From Lautropia sp. (GTDB lineage: Bacteria; Pseudomonadota; Gammaproteobacteria; Burkholderiales; Burkholderiaceae_E), in assembly GCA_030528325.1 (NCBI GenBank), contig JAUMZD010000009.1, positions 25,580-89,579 of the forward strand: DNA of 64,000 nucleotides, written 5' to 3'. A program made the translations under genes and the position numbers. Position 1 is the first letter of the stretch, and every line of letters starts with the position of its first letter. Below the pieces are notes generated by a model. The model saw only the letters and a program-made list of their open reading frames with translations. It was not told where the DNA came from and did not search any database. Positions 9,807-18,641 of the stretch are shown one piece after another.

Positions 9807-11129
9807 ATGAGATTCATCCACACCGCCGATCTGCACATCGACAGCCCGATGAGAGGTCTTGCCGCCTACCCGGACGCACCAGCCGGACGGCTGCGCAGTG
9901 CCACCCGGGAAGCCTTCCAGAACCTGGTCGGCATCGCGATCGAGGAAAAGGTCGATTTCATGGTGATCGCTGGTGACATCTACGACGGCGACTGGAAGGA
10001 CTTCAATACCGGACTTTTCTTCATCGCCCAGATGGGGCGCCTGAAGCGGGCCGGCATTCCCGTCTATCTGCTGTACGGCAATCACGACGCCGAAGCCGAC
10101 ATGACACGCAGTCTGACCTTGCCCGACAACGTGCATGTCTTCTCCAGCCGCAAGGCCGAGACCTTCCGTCACCCCCACCTGAATGTGGCACTGCATGGCC
10201 GCAGCTTCAGGGTGGCAGCCACCACCGACAATCTGGTTCCGAACTACCCTGAACCGGTGTCGGGCTGCTTCAACATCGGCGTTCTGCATACGGCACTGGA
10301 AGGCCGCAGCGAGCATGCCCGCTATGCCCCCTGCACGGTGGCCGAACTGGAAGCGAAGGGTTATCAATACTGGGCACTGGGGCACGTGCACGAGCAGGCG
10401 ATCATGCCCGCTCCCGAGGCACGCCGACCCGGCCAGCCTCTCATCGCCTTCTCCGGCAACATCCAGGGGCGTCACATCCGGGAAACGGGCGCACGCGGGG
10501 CGCTGCTGCTCACGGTCGAAGACGATGAAATCACCACTGTCGAAACGCTGACGGTGGATGTCCTGCGCTGGGAACGGCTCGACATCGTGCTGGGTGGGCA
10601 GGACGACATGGAGACTGCGCTGCTCGCCGTAGGCAAGGGGCTTGAAGCCCTGCTGGAGAAGACACCTGCCGATCTGCCGCTGGCCGTTCGGGTCATTTTC
10701 TCGGGCATGACACCAGCTCACAAGGCGCTGCTGTCGAAGGATGAACAGCTGCGCCAGGAAGTGATCGCCCGGGCCGTGGCGCTGACTCCGGATCGGATCT
10801 GGATCGAGAAGGTCAAGGTATCGACACAACCTCCAGTCGCCGGCACCGATGACACCGATCCCGGCACCAGCCATGTCGATGCACTGGCCGATCTGGAAAA
10901 ACTGGCCCGGGGGTCGATCTCGGATGAGTCATTCGTGACCGAACTGATTGACCAATGGCAATTGCTGCTGAAAATATTGCCACGGGAAGTTCGGGAAGCC
11001 TCACAGGCACTGGTCGACCTTCATCAGAGTCCGGAGACCCATCTTCAGGCGTGGCTCGAAGACAGCCTGCCGCTGATGATGGATCGCGTCGAACAGGTTC
11101 GATCGCCCGGCCAGCCGAATGTGTCATGA
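9807..11129 (+). CDS. SbcD/YhaO-type DNA repair exonuclease (metallophosphoesterase)
   Basis: This 440-aa protein has the Mre11/SbcD calcineurin-like phosphoesterase signature: DLH at 8-10, GDIYD at 56-60, GNHD at 91-94, His161 and GHVH at 192-195. These bind two metal ions for nuclease activity. The frame is open further upstream (to about 9711), but MRFIHTADLHID is the family's normal N-terminus, so I start at 9807. The family is Bacillus YhaO-like, and the next gene encodes the matching YhaN-like ATPase, as expected for a two-subunit nuclease. The C-terminal 200 residues are the less conserved capping/partner region. The substrate is inferred to be DNA ends. Confidence 0.88.
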   Translation: MRFIHTADLHIDSPMRGLAAYPDAPAGRLRSATREAFQNLVGIAIEEKVDFMVIAGDIYDGDWKDFNTGLFFIAQMGRLKRAGIPVYLLYGNHDAEADMTRSLTLPDNVHVFSSRKAETFRHPHLNVALHGRSFRVAATTDNLVPNYPEPVSGCFNIGVLHTALEGRSEHARYAPCTVAELEAKGYQYWALGHVHEQAIMPAPEARRPGQPLIAFSGNIQGRHIRETGARGALLLTVEDDEITTVETLTVDVLRWERLDIVLGGQDDMETALLAVGKGLEALLEKTPADLPLAVRVIFSGMTPAHKALLSKDEQLRQEVIARAVALTPDRIWIEKVKVSTQPPVAGTDDTDPGTSHVDALADLEKLARGSISDESFVTELIDQWQLLLKILPREVREASQALVDLHQSPETHLQAWLEDSLPLMMDRVEQVRSPGQPNVS

Positions 11130-11243
11130 CATGGCTGCTATGCCCCCCATGAAGACCCTCATCCCTGATTGCCTGCCTGTGCCAACCGGAAGAACCGATG
11201 CTGTCCTGGTTCCCGACACCATCACCAGACCCAGGAGAATCTG

Positions 11244-14200
11244 ATGCGCATTCGGGAACTTCGGCTGATCCGCTACGGCAAATTCACCGACCGCATGCTG
11301 ACCATGCCTGCAGCCTCACAGGACATCCATCTGGTCGTCGGCCCGAACGAAGCCGGCAAATCGACCCTGCGTCAGGCCATCGGTGACTGGCTGTTCGGCT
11401 TTCCGCAAAAGACGACGATGGGTTTCCTGCATCCGATGGCTGATCTGCGGATCGGTGGCGTGCTCGAAGCCCTGAACCGGAAACCCGCTACAGACGGCGA
11501 TACGATGGCTGGTGCTGGTGCTGGCAGGGATGATGTCCGATCGGCCCTATTCCCCGCCCTGGATTTCATCCGGAAGAAGGGAAGGAAGGACACGATCATC
11601 GATGGACAGGATGAGAAAACCCCATTACCGGCGGACGCTCTGGCAGCGTGGCTTGGTCATCTGGATGACGTCGCGTTCAAGCGGCTCTACGCGCTCGATC
11701 ATCGCATGCTGGTCGAGGGCAGCGAAGGTATCCTGCGGGCCTCGGACGACGTGGGGCGGATGCTGTTCCAGTCGGCATCCGGCGTCGAGCATCTGGGCGA
11801 AGCACTGAAACGACTGGAAAATGAGGCAGACCAGCTCTGGGCCCCCAGAAAATCCGCCAACCGTCTTTTCTATCAGGCTCAGGAAGATTTCGATGCAGCC
11901 AGACGCCAGCTGAATCAGGTTCAGCTGCGAACACGGGAGTGGAAGGAAAAACACGAGGCACTGGCTGCCACCGAAGAAGCGCTGAATGAAGCCGAACAGC
12001 GGAATCTCCAGATCCAGCAACAGAAAAGCCGGCTGGAGCGCATCCGGCGTGTCCAGCCCATGCTGCTGGCTCTGGATACGGCGCTGTCGGCGCAACACCA
12101 GCTGGCAGGCGATGGGCTGCCCGTGCTGCTGCCGGAGAATGCAGCGCAGATCCTGCGGGACGCCAGTCAGCAGGGCATGCTGGCGCAGGCGGACAGGCAA
12201 CGTCTGTCGGCCACTCTGGCCGGGCTCGATCGGTCGCTCGAGACGCTCTGTCCCGATCAGCAGGTGCTGGGACTCGCGGCGGACATCACGGCCCTGAACG
12301 ATGCGCGGCTTCGCTTTCACGACCATCCGGCACAGATCGAAAAACACCGAACCTCCCTTCAGCACAAACACATGAAGGCCCGGGAACTGGCACAGGCGCT
12401 GGGCTGGCCGGATGAGGATGAAAGCACGCTAACCCGACACCTTCCCCCCGAAGCACTGAGAGAACAGATCAGGGAGCTGATCGACCAGCATGCCAGCATC
12501 CGCCAGGCTCGGGATGGTGCCCAGCAGACACTCGCCGGCCTTAACCGGCAGATCAGCCAGTGGCAGCAGCAGATCCAGGCCCTGAGCACCCATCATCTGG
12601 ACAATCGTCTCCCGGCCCTGCTGGATCAGGCCAGAAAACTCGGCGATACGGATCGGATCCTGTCCGACTACCGCGCCCAGATCGCATCATTCGATCGAAG
12701 CATCGATCAGGCACTGTCACAGATGGGTCAGTGGCAACAGCCTGTCGAGACCCTGAACACGATGCTGGTGCCCGAGCCGGCACAGGTGCAGCGACTGATC
12801 GATCGACAGCATGAAGACAAAGGAAGACTGCGTGCCGCCCAGAGCAGTCTGGCTGCCCGTCACGAGGAGATCTCGCGACGGGAGCAGGCACTGCAACAGC
12901 TCGTCCGCCATCATCAGCCCGTCTCGACGGAACAGCTGCAACAGGCGCGCGACACGCGCGATGCGCACTGGCAGCGGATCAAGACGGATCCCGGCAGCCT
13001 GCCTGCCGAAACGCAGGCCTTCGAAATCCGCATCCGGGAAGCCGACCAGCTGGCCGATACCCGACTGGAGCGGGCACAGCACGAAGCGCAACGGCAGGCC
13101 AGTGCCGAACAGCTGGAACGCCTGCGTCTGGAAGCGGAGATCACCCAGCAGGAAATCGATACGATTCGGCAGCAAATCTGTCAGCGTCTGAGCGACTGGC
13201 AGGCACAGGCCACTGCCTGCGGCCTTCCCCGACTCCCGCTGGACATGGCGCCTGCCTGGCTGAAGCAGCGCGAGCAGGCTCTTGGTGCCCACCACCAGAA
13301 AGTCCAGCTCACGGTAGCCTGCCAGCACCACGAGGAACGGGCCGAGCACATCCGGCTGGCACTGATCGAGCATCTGGGCAACGACGATGAGCAGCTGCCA
13401 TCGGCACGGACGCTGGAGGATGTCATCCTGATGGCCAGCGAGCGAATGGCCGAAGCAAACCGGATCCGCGGACGGATCGACACGCTGGGCCGGCAGCTCG
13501 ATGAGGCCAGGCTGCAGCTGCCACTGGCCGAGACGGCACTTCAGGCCGCAGAACAGCACTGGCATCGATGGGAAGAACGCTGGCTGAAACTGCTCGATGC
13601 GATGGGCCAGTCACCGGACACACCGATCGAGCAGATCAGGACGCGACTTGGCCTGATGCAGGAACTCGATACCGTGCTGACGGACATGGCCGTCATCCGG
13701 CGTGAACGGATCGACACGCTCGAATCCGAATGGAATGGCTGGCAAAGTGATGCCCTCATGCTGGCCCGGCGCCTGATGGCCGATCAGCATCCAGCCTCGG
13801 CGCAGGATGTATCGATCGCACTCAACCAGCGTCTCGATACGGCCAGACAGCAGGCGGCAGAGGCAGAACGCCTGAGCCAGCAGCGGCAGCAGGCGCAGCA
13901 GGCACTTGATCAGGCGCTTCGGGAGCAGCAGGCCATCGACGCCACCCTGCAGCCGCTGATGCAACAGGCTGGAACGACGGATATGCAGGCCCTCGCTCGA
14001 GCCATCGAATCGTCGGATCAGCGACGTCAGATCGAACGGCGTATCGAGCAGCACCAGCAGCAACTGATGGCGACGGCCGACGGTCTCAGCATCGCGCAAC
14101 TACGCGAAGAAGCAGCTGGCATCGACCCCGATCAGTTACATGCCCAGCTTGAGAGCCTGGACACGGAAGCCCGGCAACTCATCACAACGATTCGTGAACT

Positions 14201-14795
14201 AAGCACCAGGCAAGGCCAGCAGAAGGCCGATTTCGATGCGTTGAACGGTCATGATCAGGCCGCCCAGGCAGCCGGCCGCCAGCAGGAAGCCGTCGCGAGG
14301 ATGGTCGATGCCGCCGAGCGCTACCTGCGCCTCAAGACAGCCTCACGTCTTCTGGCCTGGTCGATCGAGAAGTTCCGTGAAACCCGCCAGGGACCGATGC
14401 TTGCCCGGGCCTCGACACTGTTCCATGACCTGACGCTGAAGCGCTTCAGCCGGTTGCTGGTCGATACCGATGATCACGACAGACCCCGGCTGCTGGGCAT
14501 CCGGGACAATGGCCAGACGGTCGGTGTGTCGGGCCTCAGCGAGGGCACCCGCGACCAGCTCTATCTGGCGCTTCGTCTGGCAGCCCTCGAGACCCAGTCC
14601 GGCACGGGCCGGCGGCTGCCGCTGATTGCCGATGACCTGTTCATCAATTTCGATGATGAACGCACCGCTGCTGGCCTGCGGGTACTGGGCAACGTTTCAG
14701 AAAACCGGCAGATCATTTTTCTCACCCACCATGCCCATCTGGTGCCACTGGCCCGGAAAGTGCTGGGTGATCAGCTGAATGTCATCGAGCTTTGA
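11244..14795 (+). CDS. YhaN-type SMC-like AAA ATPase (SbcC analogue)
   Basis: The protein is 1,183 aa. The N-terminus, MRIRELRLIRYGKFTD, leads into Walker A GPNEAGKST at 33-41. A long Gln/Glu/Arg-rich coiled-coil middle (about 220-1040) follows, then the ABC signature LSEGTRDQLYLALRLA and Walker B LPLIADDLFINFDD near the C-terminus, followed by the switch His in FLTHHAHLV. This SMC/Rad50 architecture pairs with the upstream metallophosphoesterase to form an SbcCD-like complex acting on DNA ends. AGGAGA at 11233-11238 supports ATG 11244 over the upstream in-frame alternative at 11169. A 114-nt gap separates the two genes, which are probably cotranscribed. Confidence 0.9.
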   Translation: MRIRELRLIRYGKFTDRMLTMPAASQDIHLVVGPNEAGKSTLRQAIGDWLFGFPQKTTMGFLHPMADLRIGGVLEALNRKPATDGDTMAGAGAGRDDVRSALFPALDFIRKKGRKDTIIDGQDEKTPLPADALAAWLGHLDDVAFKRLYALDHRMLVEGSEGILRASDDVGRMLFQSASGVEHLGEALKRLENEADQLWAPRKSANRLFYQAQEDFDAARRQLNQVQLRTREWKEKHEALAATEEALNEAEQRNLQIQQQKSRLERIRRVQPMLLALDTALSAQHQLAGDGLPVLLPENAAQILRDASQQGMLAQADRQRLSATLAGLDRSLETLCPDQQVLGLAADITALNDARLRFHDHPAQIEKHRTSLQHKHMKARELAQALGWPDEDESTLTRHLPPEALREQIRELIDQHASIRQARDGAQQTLAGLNRQISQWQQQIQALSTHHLDNRLPALLDQARKLGDTDRILSDYRAQIASFDRSIDQALSQMGQWQQPVETLNTMLVPEPAQVQRLIDRQHEDKGRLRAAQSSLAARHEEISRREQALQQLVRHHQPVSTEQLQQARDTRDAHWQRIKTDPGSLPAETQAFEIRIREADQLADTRLERAQHEAQRQASAEQLERLRLEAEITQQEIDTIRQQICQRLSDWQAQATACGLPRLPLDMAPAWLKQREQALGAHHQKVQLTVACQHHEERAEHIRLALIEHLGNDDEQLPSARTLEDVILMASERMAEANRIRGRIDTLGRQLDEARLQLPLAETALQAAEQHWHRWEERWLKLLDAMGQSPDTPIEQIRTRLGLMQELDTVLTDMAVIRRERIDTLESEWNGWQSDALMLARRLMADQHPASAQDVSIALNQRLDTARQQAAEAERLSQQRQQAQQALDQALREQQAIDATLQPLMQQAGTTDMQALARAIESSDQRRQIERRIEQHQQQLMATADGLSIAQLREEAAGIDPDQLHAQLESLDTEARQLITTIRELSTRQGQQKADFDALNGHDQAAQAAGRQQEAVARMVDAAERYLRLKTASRLLAWSIEKFRETRQGPMLARASTLFHDLTLKRFSRLLVDTDDHDRPRLLGIRDNGQTVGVSGLSEGTRDQLYLALRLAALETQSGTGRRLPLIADDLFINFDDERTAAGLRVLGNVSENRQIIFLTHHAHLVPLARKVLGDQLNVIEL

Positions 14796-14932
14796 GGTGC
14801 GCACATTGCTGTTGCAGGGGCAGCTGGTGACAGCGTGAACTCGCCAGCCCGGCCTCGAGCCGCAAGAACTGGAAGCCCTTGCCAACTGGGTGATGTCACA
14901 ACAGAAACCCTGAACCACGGTCAGACAGCCGT

Positions 14933-14960
14933 CCGGCCAGCCCAACAACGGTCTGGCCGG
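14933..14960. terminator. Hairpin between convergent genes
   Basis: CCGGCCAG (14933-14940), a 12-nt loop and CTGGCCGG (14953-14960) form a perfect 8-bp stem between the yhaN-like stop (14795) and the methyltransferase stop (15008). No T-run is present on either strand. It could terminate both convergent transcripts, but this is inferred from position. Confidence 0.4.
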
Positions 14961-15007
14961 ATCAGCGCCTCTCACGAACACTCACGCACAGCCCAAGCTC
15001 CGAGTTG

Positions 15008-16480
15008 TCACAACCGGTTGCCCCCGGGCGCATGGCCTGTCAGCAGCTGATCGAGCCGTTGCGTGTGGATGCCGTGGAAGCGCTTCAGTGCCTCGACCTC
15101 GGCACGAACCTCTTCAACTGGCCTGGGCCTGGCGGCACGGCTGGCCAGGATCATCTTGTTCTTGCTGGTGTGCTCGAGCGAGATGAACTCGAACACCTGC
15201 GTGTCGTAGCCCTCGCCTTCCAGCAGCAAGGCTCTGAGTCCATCGGTCAGCATTTCAGCCGCCTGCCCCTTGTGGATCCCATGCCGGAGGATGGGCGCGA
15301 GCGGCCCGGGGCTCAGCAACTGCGGGCGCAGCTCGCGGTGGCAGCAGGGTGAGCAGACCAGCATCGCCGCATGCTGCTTCACGCCCTGATACAGCGCATC
15401 GTCGGTCGCCGTGTCACAGGCGTGCAGCGCGATCATCCAGTCGGTATCACCCGGGCTCGTGTGGGCAATGTCACCCTGCTCGAAACGCAACCCCGTCATG
15501 CCATGCCTGAGCGCGATGCGGTTGCACAGGGCCACCAGATCGGTGCGGCGTTCGATGCCCACCGTCTCGACGTTCAGCCCCAAGCCGTGCGTGAGATGGT
15601 CGTGCAGCGCAAAGGTCAGATAGCCCTTGCCGGCCCCGAAATCTCGGATGCGAAGCGGCGGCTGCCCTGACCCGCCCAGCTGGCTGCTGGCCGGATTGTG
15701 GCGCCAGGCCGAGACCAGAATCTCGACGAACTTGTTGATCTGCCGCCACTTGCGTGCCATGGCCGGCACCAGCTGGCCGCCGGGCCGGGTCACCCCCAGA
15801 TCCACCAGGTAAGGCCGGTCGATCCGGATCAGGTAATGCCGGCCCCGGTTGTGCGTACCGGCGATCGCCCAATCCTCACCATCATCGGAAGATGCCGCAT
15901 CGGATGAAGGGTCATCGGATCCGGCGGAGGCGCCGATCACGGCTGAGGGGTGTCGTGCAGCCATGCTGCCCTGATCAGGCGTCTGCCCGGCCTGGTTCCC
16001 TGTCGGCACACGACCGGATGGCGAACCGGTGGTATCAGCCGGCAAGGCCGGGGCCGTTGACACCCGACGGCTGCGGATCAGCGGGCGGCCCCGCTTGCTG
16101 AAGCCCAGCTCGGTGATCCGCTCCGCCGTCTCGAGCACGGCAACCGTCATCACCTCGCCCAGCAACCGGTCCACGGTAGCGAGCGCGTCGGCTTCATCCA
16201 GGTTGCTGCGCTGGTCACGGGTGTCGTACTGCCAGTCGAATCCCAGCTTCACGCCATCCTTCATCCGGACGGGCTGGATGCGAATTCGCTTGAGCACCGA
16301 ACCTTCTGTCTCGAAACCCTCGGCCAGCACCCGAACCCTGGGCTTCGAGAGCACCAGCCGCAGCAGTTGCCGGGCTCGGACGGCCTGCGTGACGGCAGCC
16401 ATGAAGCGGACTCGCCCATCGGCCGATGCCGGCGCCTGCTCAGGCTGGCTGCCTGCTGCGGCCGTCAAGTGTTTGCCCAC
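15008..16480 (-). CDS. SAM-dependent methyltransferase (Methyltransf_32 type)
   Basis: The C-terminal half (about 245-480) is a class I Rossmann methyltransferase: motif I DFGAGKGYLTFAL at 280-292, then GIERR, FEQGDI, ALHACDTATDDAL and CSPCCHRE. The CxxCC-H and ALHACD motifs place it with Methyltransf_32 (the family that includes METTL25 and GSTCD), whose substrate is unknown. Residues 1-135 form an unassigned N-terminal domain, and 140-205 are a low-complexity Ser/Ala/Gly/Asp insertion. The start is GTG at 16480; its Shine-Dalgarno GGAGAAG lies inside the last codons of the upstream symporter gene, with a 3-nt gap between the genes, so the two are translationally coupled. 490 aa. Confidence 0.85.
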   Translation of the reverse strand: MGKHLTAAAGSQPEQAPASADGRVRFMAAVTQAVRARQLLRLVLSKPRVRVLAEGFETEGSVLKRIRIQPVRMKDGVKLGFDWQYDTRDQRSNLDEADALATVDRLLGEVMTVAVLETAERITELGFSKRGRPLIRSRRVSTAPALPADTTGSPSGRVPTGNQAGQTPDQGSMAARHPSAVIGASAGSDDPSSDAASSDDGEDWAIAGTHNRGRHYLIRIDRPYLVDLGVTRPGGQLVPAMARKWRQINKFVEILVSAWRHNPASSQLGGSGQPPLRIRDFGAGKGYLTFALHDHLTHGLGLNVETVGIERRTDLVALCNRIALRHGMTGLRFEQGDIAHTSPGDTDWMIALHACDTATDDALYQGVKQHAAMLVCSPCCHRELRPQLLSPGPLAPILRHGIHKGQAAEMLTDGLRALLLEGEGYDTQVFEFISLEHTSKNKMILASRAARPRPVEEVRAEVEALKRFHGIHTQRLDQLLTGHAPGGNRL

Positions 16481-16483
16481 GTC

Positions 16484-17956
16484 TTACTTCTCCGGACAGC
16501 CTTCCGAGGTCCAGATCCGCTCATCGACCTGGCCCTTCAGCTCGGGAAAGCGGCTGAGGCAGAAACGTGGGTCACCCTGCTTACTCTGGGAGAAGTAGTC
16601 ATTGGTCAACTTCACCACCAGACCCGACAACAGGGCAATGGCCACCAGGTTGATGCTGGCCATGATGCCCATCACCGCGTCGGCCGTGTCGAAGACCGTG
16701 CCGATCTTTTCATAGGCTCCCCAGACGATGAAGAGCAGCACCAGCACGCGGAGCAGGGTCATGCCGACCCGGGTGTCGATCTTCAGGTACGTCATCGAAC
16801 CTTCCGCGTAGGAGTAGTTGCCGATGATGGAAGTGAAGGCGAAGAAGAACACGGCGATCGCCACGAAATCCTTGCCGAAACTGCCGATGTGATAGGCCAT
16901 CGCGTGCTGGGTCAGCACCGAGCCGCTGATGCCGGAGCCTGGCTGCAGGGCATCGGATAGCAGGATCATCACGCCGGTGGCGGTACAGATCAGAAGGGTG
17001 TCGATGAAGACGCCCAGCGACTGCACGAAACCCTGGGAAGACGGATGGTGGGGACTGGGGACTGCCACGGCCGCGATGTTCGGCGCCGAGCCCATGCCGG
17101 CCTCGTTCGAGAACAGACCCCGCTTGATCCCCTGCAGCATGGCGGCCGTCATGCCACCGACGAAACCGCCCACGGCCGGCTCCAGCCCGAAGGCACTGCG
17201 CAGGATCATCATGATCGCGTCAGGCACCCGGTCGAAGTTGGTCACCATGATCCAGAGCGCGACCCCGAGGTAGGCAACCGCCATGAAAGGCACGATCACC
17301 TCGGCCACACGCGCGATCTTGCGAACCCCGCCGAAAATCACGACACCGGAGAGCAAGGCCAGGAAGAGGCCCACGCCCACCTTGTCGAAACCGAAGGATT
17401 CGCTCATCGACTCGGCAATGGCATTGGCCTGAACCGCGTTGAAGACCAGACCGAACACCACGAGCAGGCAGACGGCAAAGGCACTGCCCGCCCAGGGCGC
17501 ATTCAATCCCTTGCTGATGTAGAAGGCCGGGCCACCACGATACATGCCGCGGTCGTCGCTGACCTTGTAGAGCTGGGCCAGCGTGCTTTCGGCGTAGGCA
17601 GTGGCCATGCCAACGAAGGCCACAACCCACATCCAGAACAGGGCGCCCGGGCCGCCGGTATACAGCGCCACGGCCACACCGGCGATGTTGCCGGTACCGA
17701 CCCGCGACGCAAGGCTCGTGGTCAGTGCCTGAAAGGGAGTGATCCCGTGACTGTCCCTCTGCGGCGCGCGGGTGATGGAGCGCACGAGCTCCCCGAAATG
17801 GACGACCTGAATGAACTTGAGTCGCACCGAAAACAGGATCCCCACGGCCAGCAGGCCATAGATCAGCACATAGCCCCACAACACATCGTTGACCGTGGCC
17901 ACGGCTGCCTCGAACCAGCCGTACAGCCGGGTCATCATTCCCACGTCTGCACTCAT
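16484..17956 (-). CDS. Sodium:alanine symporter family protein (AGCS)
   Basis: This 490-aa inner-membrane transporter of the AGCS (AlsT/DagA) family takes up alanine or glycine with sodium. It has about ten hydrophobic helices and family motifs such as SLASRVGTGNIAGVA, GPGALFWMW, YRGGPAFYI and SNEAGMGSAPN. ATG 17956 is preceded by AGGGGAA. The frame stays open through the 111-bp palindromic element to 18169, but that extension is only repeat sequence, so I reject it. It is translationally coupled to the methyltransferase downstream. Substrate preference cannot be read from sequence. Confidence 0.93.
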   Translation of the reverse strand: MSADVGMMTRLYGWFEAAVATVNDVLWGYVLIYGLLAVGILFSVRLKFIQVVHFGELVRSITRAPQRDSHGITPFQALTTSLASRVGTGNIAGVAVALYTGGPGALFWMWVVAFVGMATAYAESTLAQLYKVSDDRGMYRGGPAFYISKGLNAPWAGSAFAVCLLVVFGLVFNAVQANAIAESMSESFGFDKVGVGLFLALLSGVVIFGGVRKIARVAEVIVPFMAVAYLGVALWIMVTNFDRVPDAIMMILRSAFGLEPAVGGFVGGMTAAMLQGIKRGLFSNEAGMGSAPNIAAVAVPSPHHPSSQGFVQSLGVFIDTLLICTATGVMILLSDALQPGSGISGSVLTQHAMAYHIGSFGKDFVAIAVFFFAFTSIIGNYSYAEGSMTYLKIDTRVGMTLLRVLVLLFIVWGAYEKIGTVFDTADAVMGIMASINLVAIALLSGLVVKLTNDYFSQSKQGDPRFCLSRFPELKGQVDERIWTSEGCPEK

Positions 17957-18077
17957 TGATAAGTTCCCCTGAATGGATCGGTCGAGCCGATGCAATGCCC
18001 GAATGATAACGAGCCAGGCACCGCTTACCGGGGCTGTCCCTGGAAATTTCCGGCTGTTTGACGCTTTCCAACCTTGG

Positions 18078-18188
18078 GATACTCTGAACGAGTCCACGCG
18101 GACGCCGCATCCCCGACACGGGCGCATGCCGCCTTGTCCTGCATCCCGTGTCAAGGCACGTCGTCTCACGGGACTTGTACAGAGAATC
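18078..18188. mobile_element. 111-bp MITE-like palindromic element, copy 2 (inverted)
   Basis: GATACTCTGAACGAGTCC (18078-18095) and GGACTTGTACAGAGAATC (18171-18188) are imperfect terminal inverted repeats. Read as its reverse complement, the interior matches the copy at 8938-9048 almost base for base. The flanks are CCTTGG (18072-18077) and CCTTGA (18189-18194): the same direct repeat as at copy 1 although the interior is inverted. It lies in the 302-nt divergent gap between the symporter gene and yqaE, which holds no other recognisable feature. Confidence 0.8.
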
Positions 18189-18258
18189 CCTTGAAAGAAG
18201 CAGTTTCGATCCTCATCTGCCGGAGGGTCTGCTTCACTTCTTCCTGAAGGCTCGAACC

Positions 18259-18459
18259 ATGCGTCTGCTGCTTGCCCTCTTCCTGCCGCCCGTACTCTTC
18301 TTCACCATCGGGCGCCCCTTTGCCGGCATCATCTGCCTGATCCTGCAGATCACGCTGATCGGCTGGATTCCGGCGGCCATCTGGGCTGCCTACGCGCTCA
18401 GCCAGTACAAGACGGACAGGAAGATCGAAAAGGCCATGGGCAGCCGGCTCAACGGCTGA
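18259..18459 (+). CDS. yqaE: YqaE/Pmp3 family small membrane protein
   Basis: This 66-aa protein has two hydrophobic helices around the conserved turn (LFLPPVLFFTIGRPFAGIIC, then ILQITLIGWIPAAIWAAYAL) and ends with a short charged tail. This is the Pmp3/UPF0057 pattern. Family members are inner-membrane proteolipids linked to salt and membrane stress; the exact role is unclear. ATG 18259 has GAAGG 8 nt upstream. The open frame continues upstream into the palindromic element, but those codons are repeat sequence and are excluded. Confidence 0.88.
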   Translation: MRLLLALFLPPVLFFTIGRPFAGIICLILQITLIGWIPAAIWAAYALSQYKTDRKIEKAMGSRLNG

Positions 18460-18462
18460 TCC

Positions 18463-18488
18463 GCCCAAGCTCCTCAAGGAGCTTGGGC
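18463..18488 (+). terminator. 11-bp stem hairpin after yqaE
   Basis: GCCCAAGCTCC, loop TCAA and GGAGCTTGGGC form a perfect hairpin starting 3 nt after the yqaE stop. There is no U-tract. Its right arm is also the outer arm of the palindromic repeat that follows. Confidence 0.5.
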
Positions 18489-18641
18489 GGTAGGAATCGC
18501 GAAGGCGAAAATCGGCCCCGCCGAGCACAGTTTGTGCCCGATTCGCCGCCCCATAGCCGGTGCTATGGGGCAAGAAGCGGGTGCAAAATGGGCCGGCGCG
18601 GCCGGTTTGCAGCCCGCGACTTTCCTGCCGTCCAAGCTCCT
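18478..18641. repeat. Stop-codon-associated palindromic repeat, copy 1 (long composite form)
   Basis: The outer arms are imperfect inverted repeats: AGGAGCTTGGGCGGTAGGAA at the left (from 18477) and the reverse complement of AGGAGCTTGGACGGCAGGAA at the right, ending at the fdhD stop. Inside are a perfect 10-bp hairpin (GCCCCATAGC, CGGT, GCTATGGGGC at 18548-18571) and a GCACAGTTTGTGC hairpin. The core segments TAGGAATCGCGAAGGCGAA and GCAGCCCGCGACTTTCCTGC recur at 20193, 28454, 53511 and 59051. It fills the gap between convergent yqaE and fdhD and may act as a bidirectional terminator or 3' RNA stabiliser. Confidence 0.8.

Noticed and set aside
9282..10874. A 530-codon open frame antisense to the SbcD-like gene
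   Set aside because: The plus strand has complete phosphoesterase motifs. The antisense product has none and spans two genes.
17957..18169. N-terminal extension of the sodium:alanine symporter through the palindromic element
   Set aside because: The extra residues are repeat translation. The ATG at 17956 has a good ribosome site and the family N-terminus.
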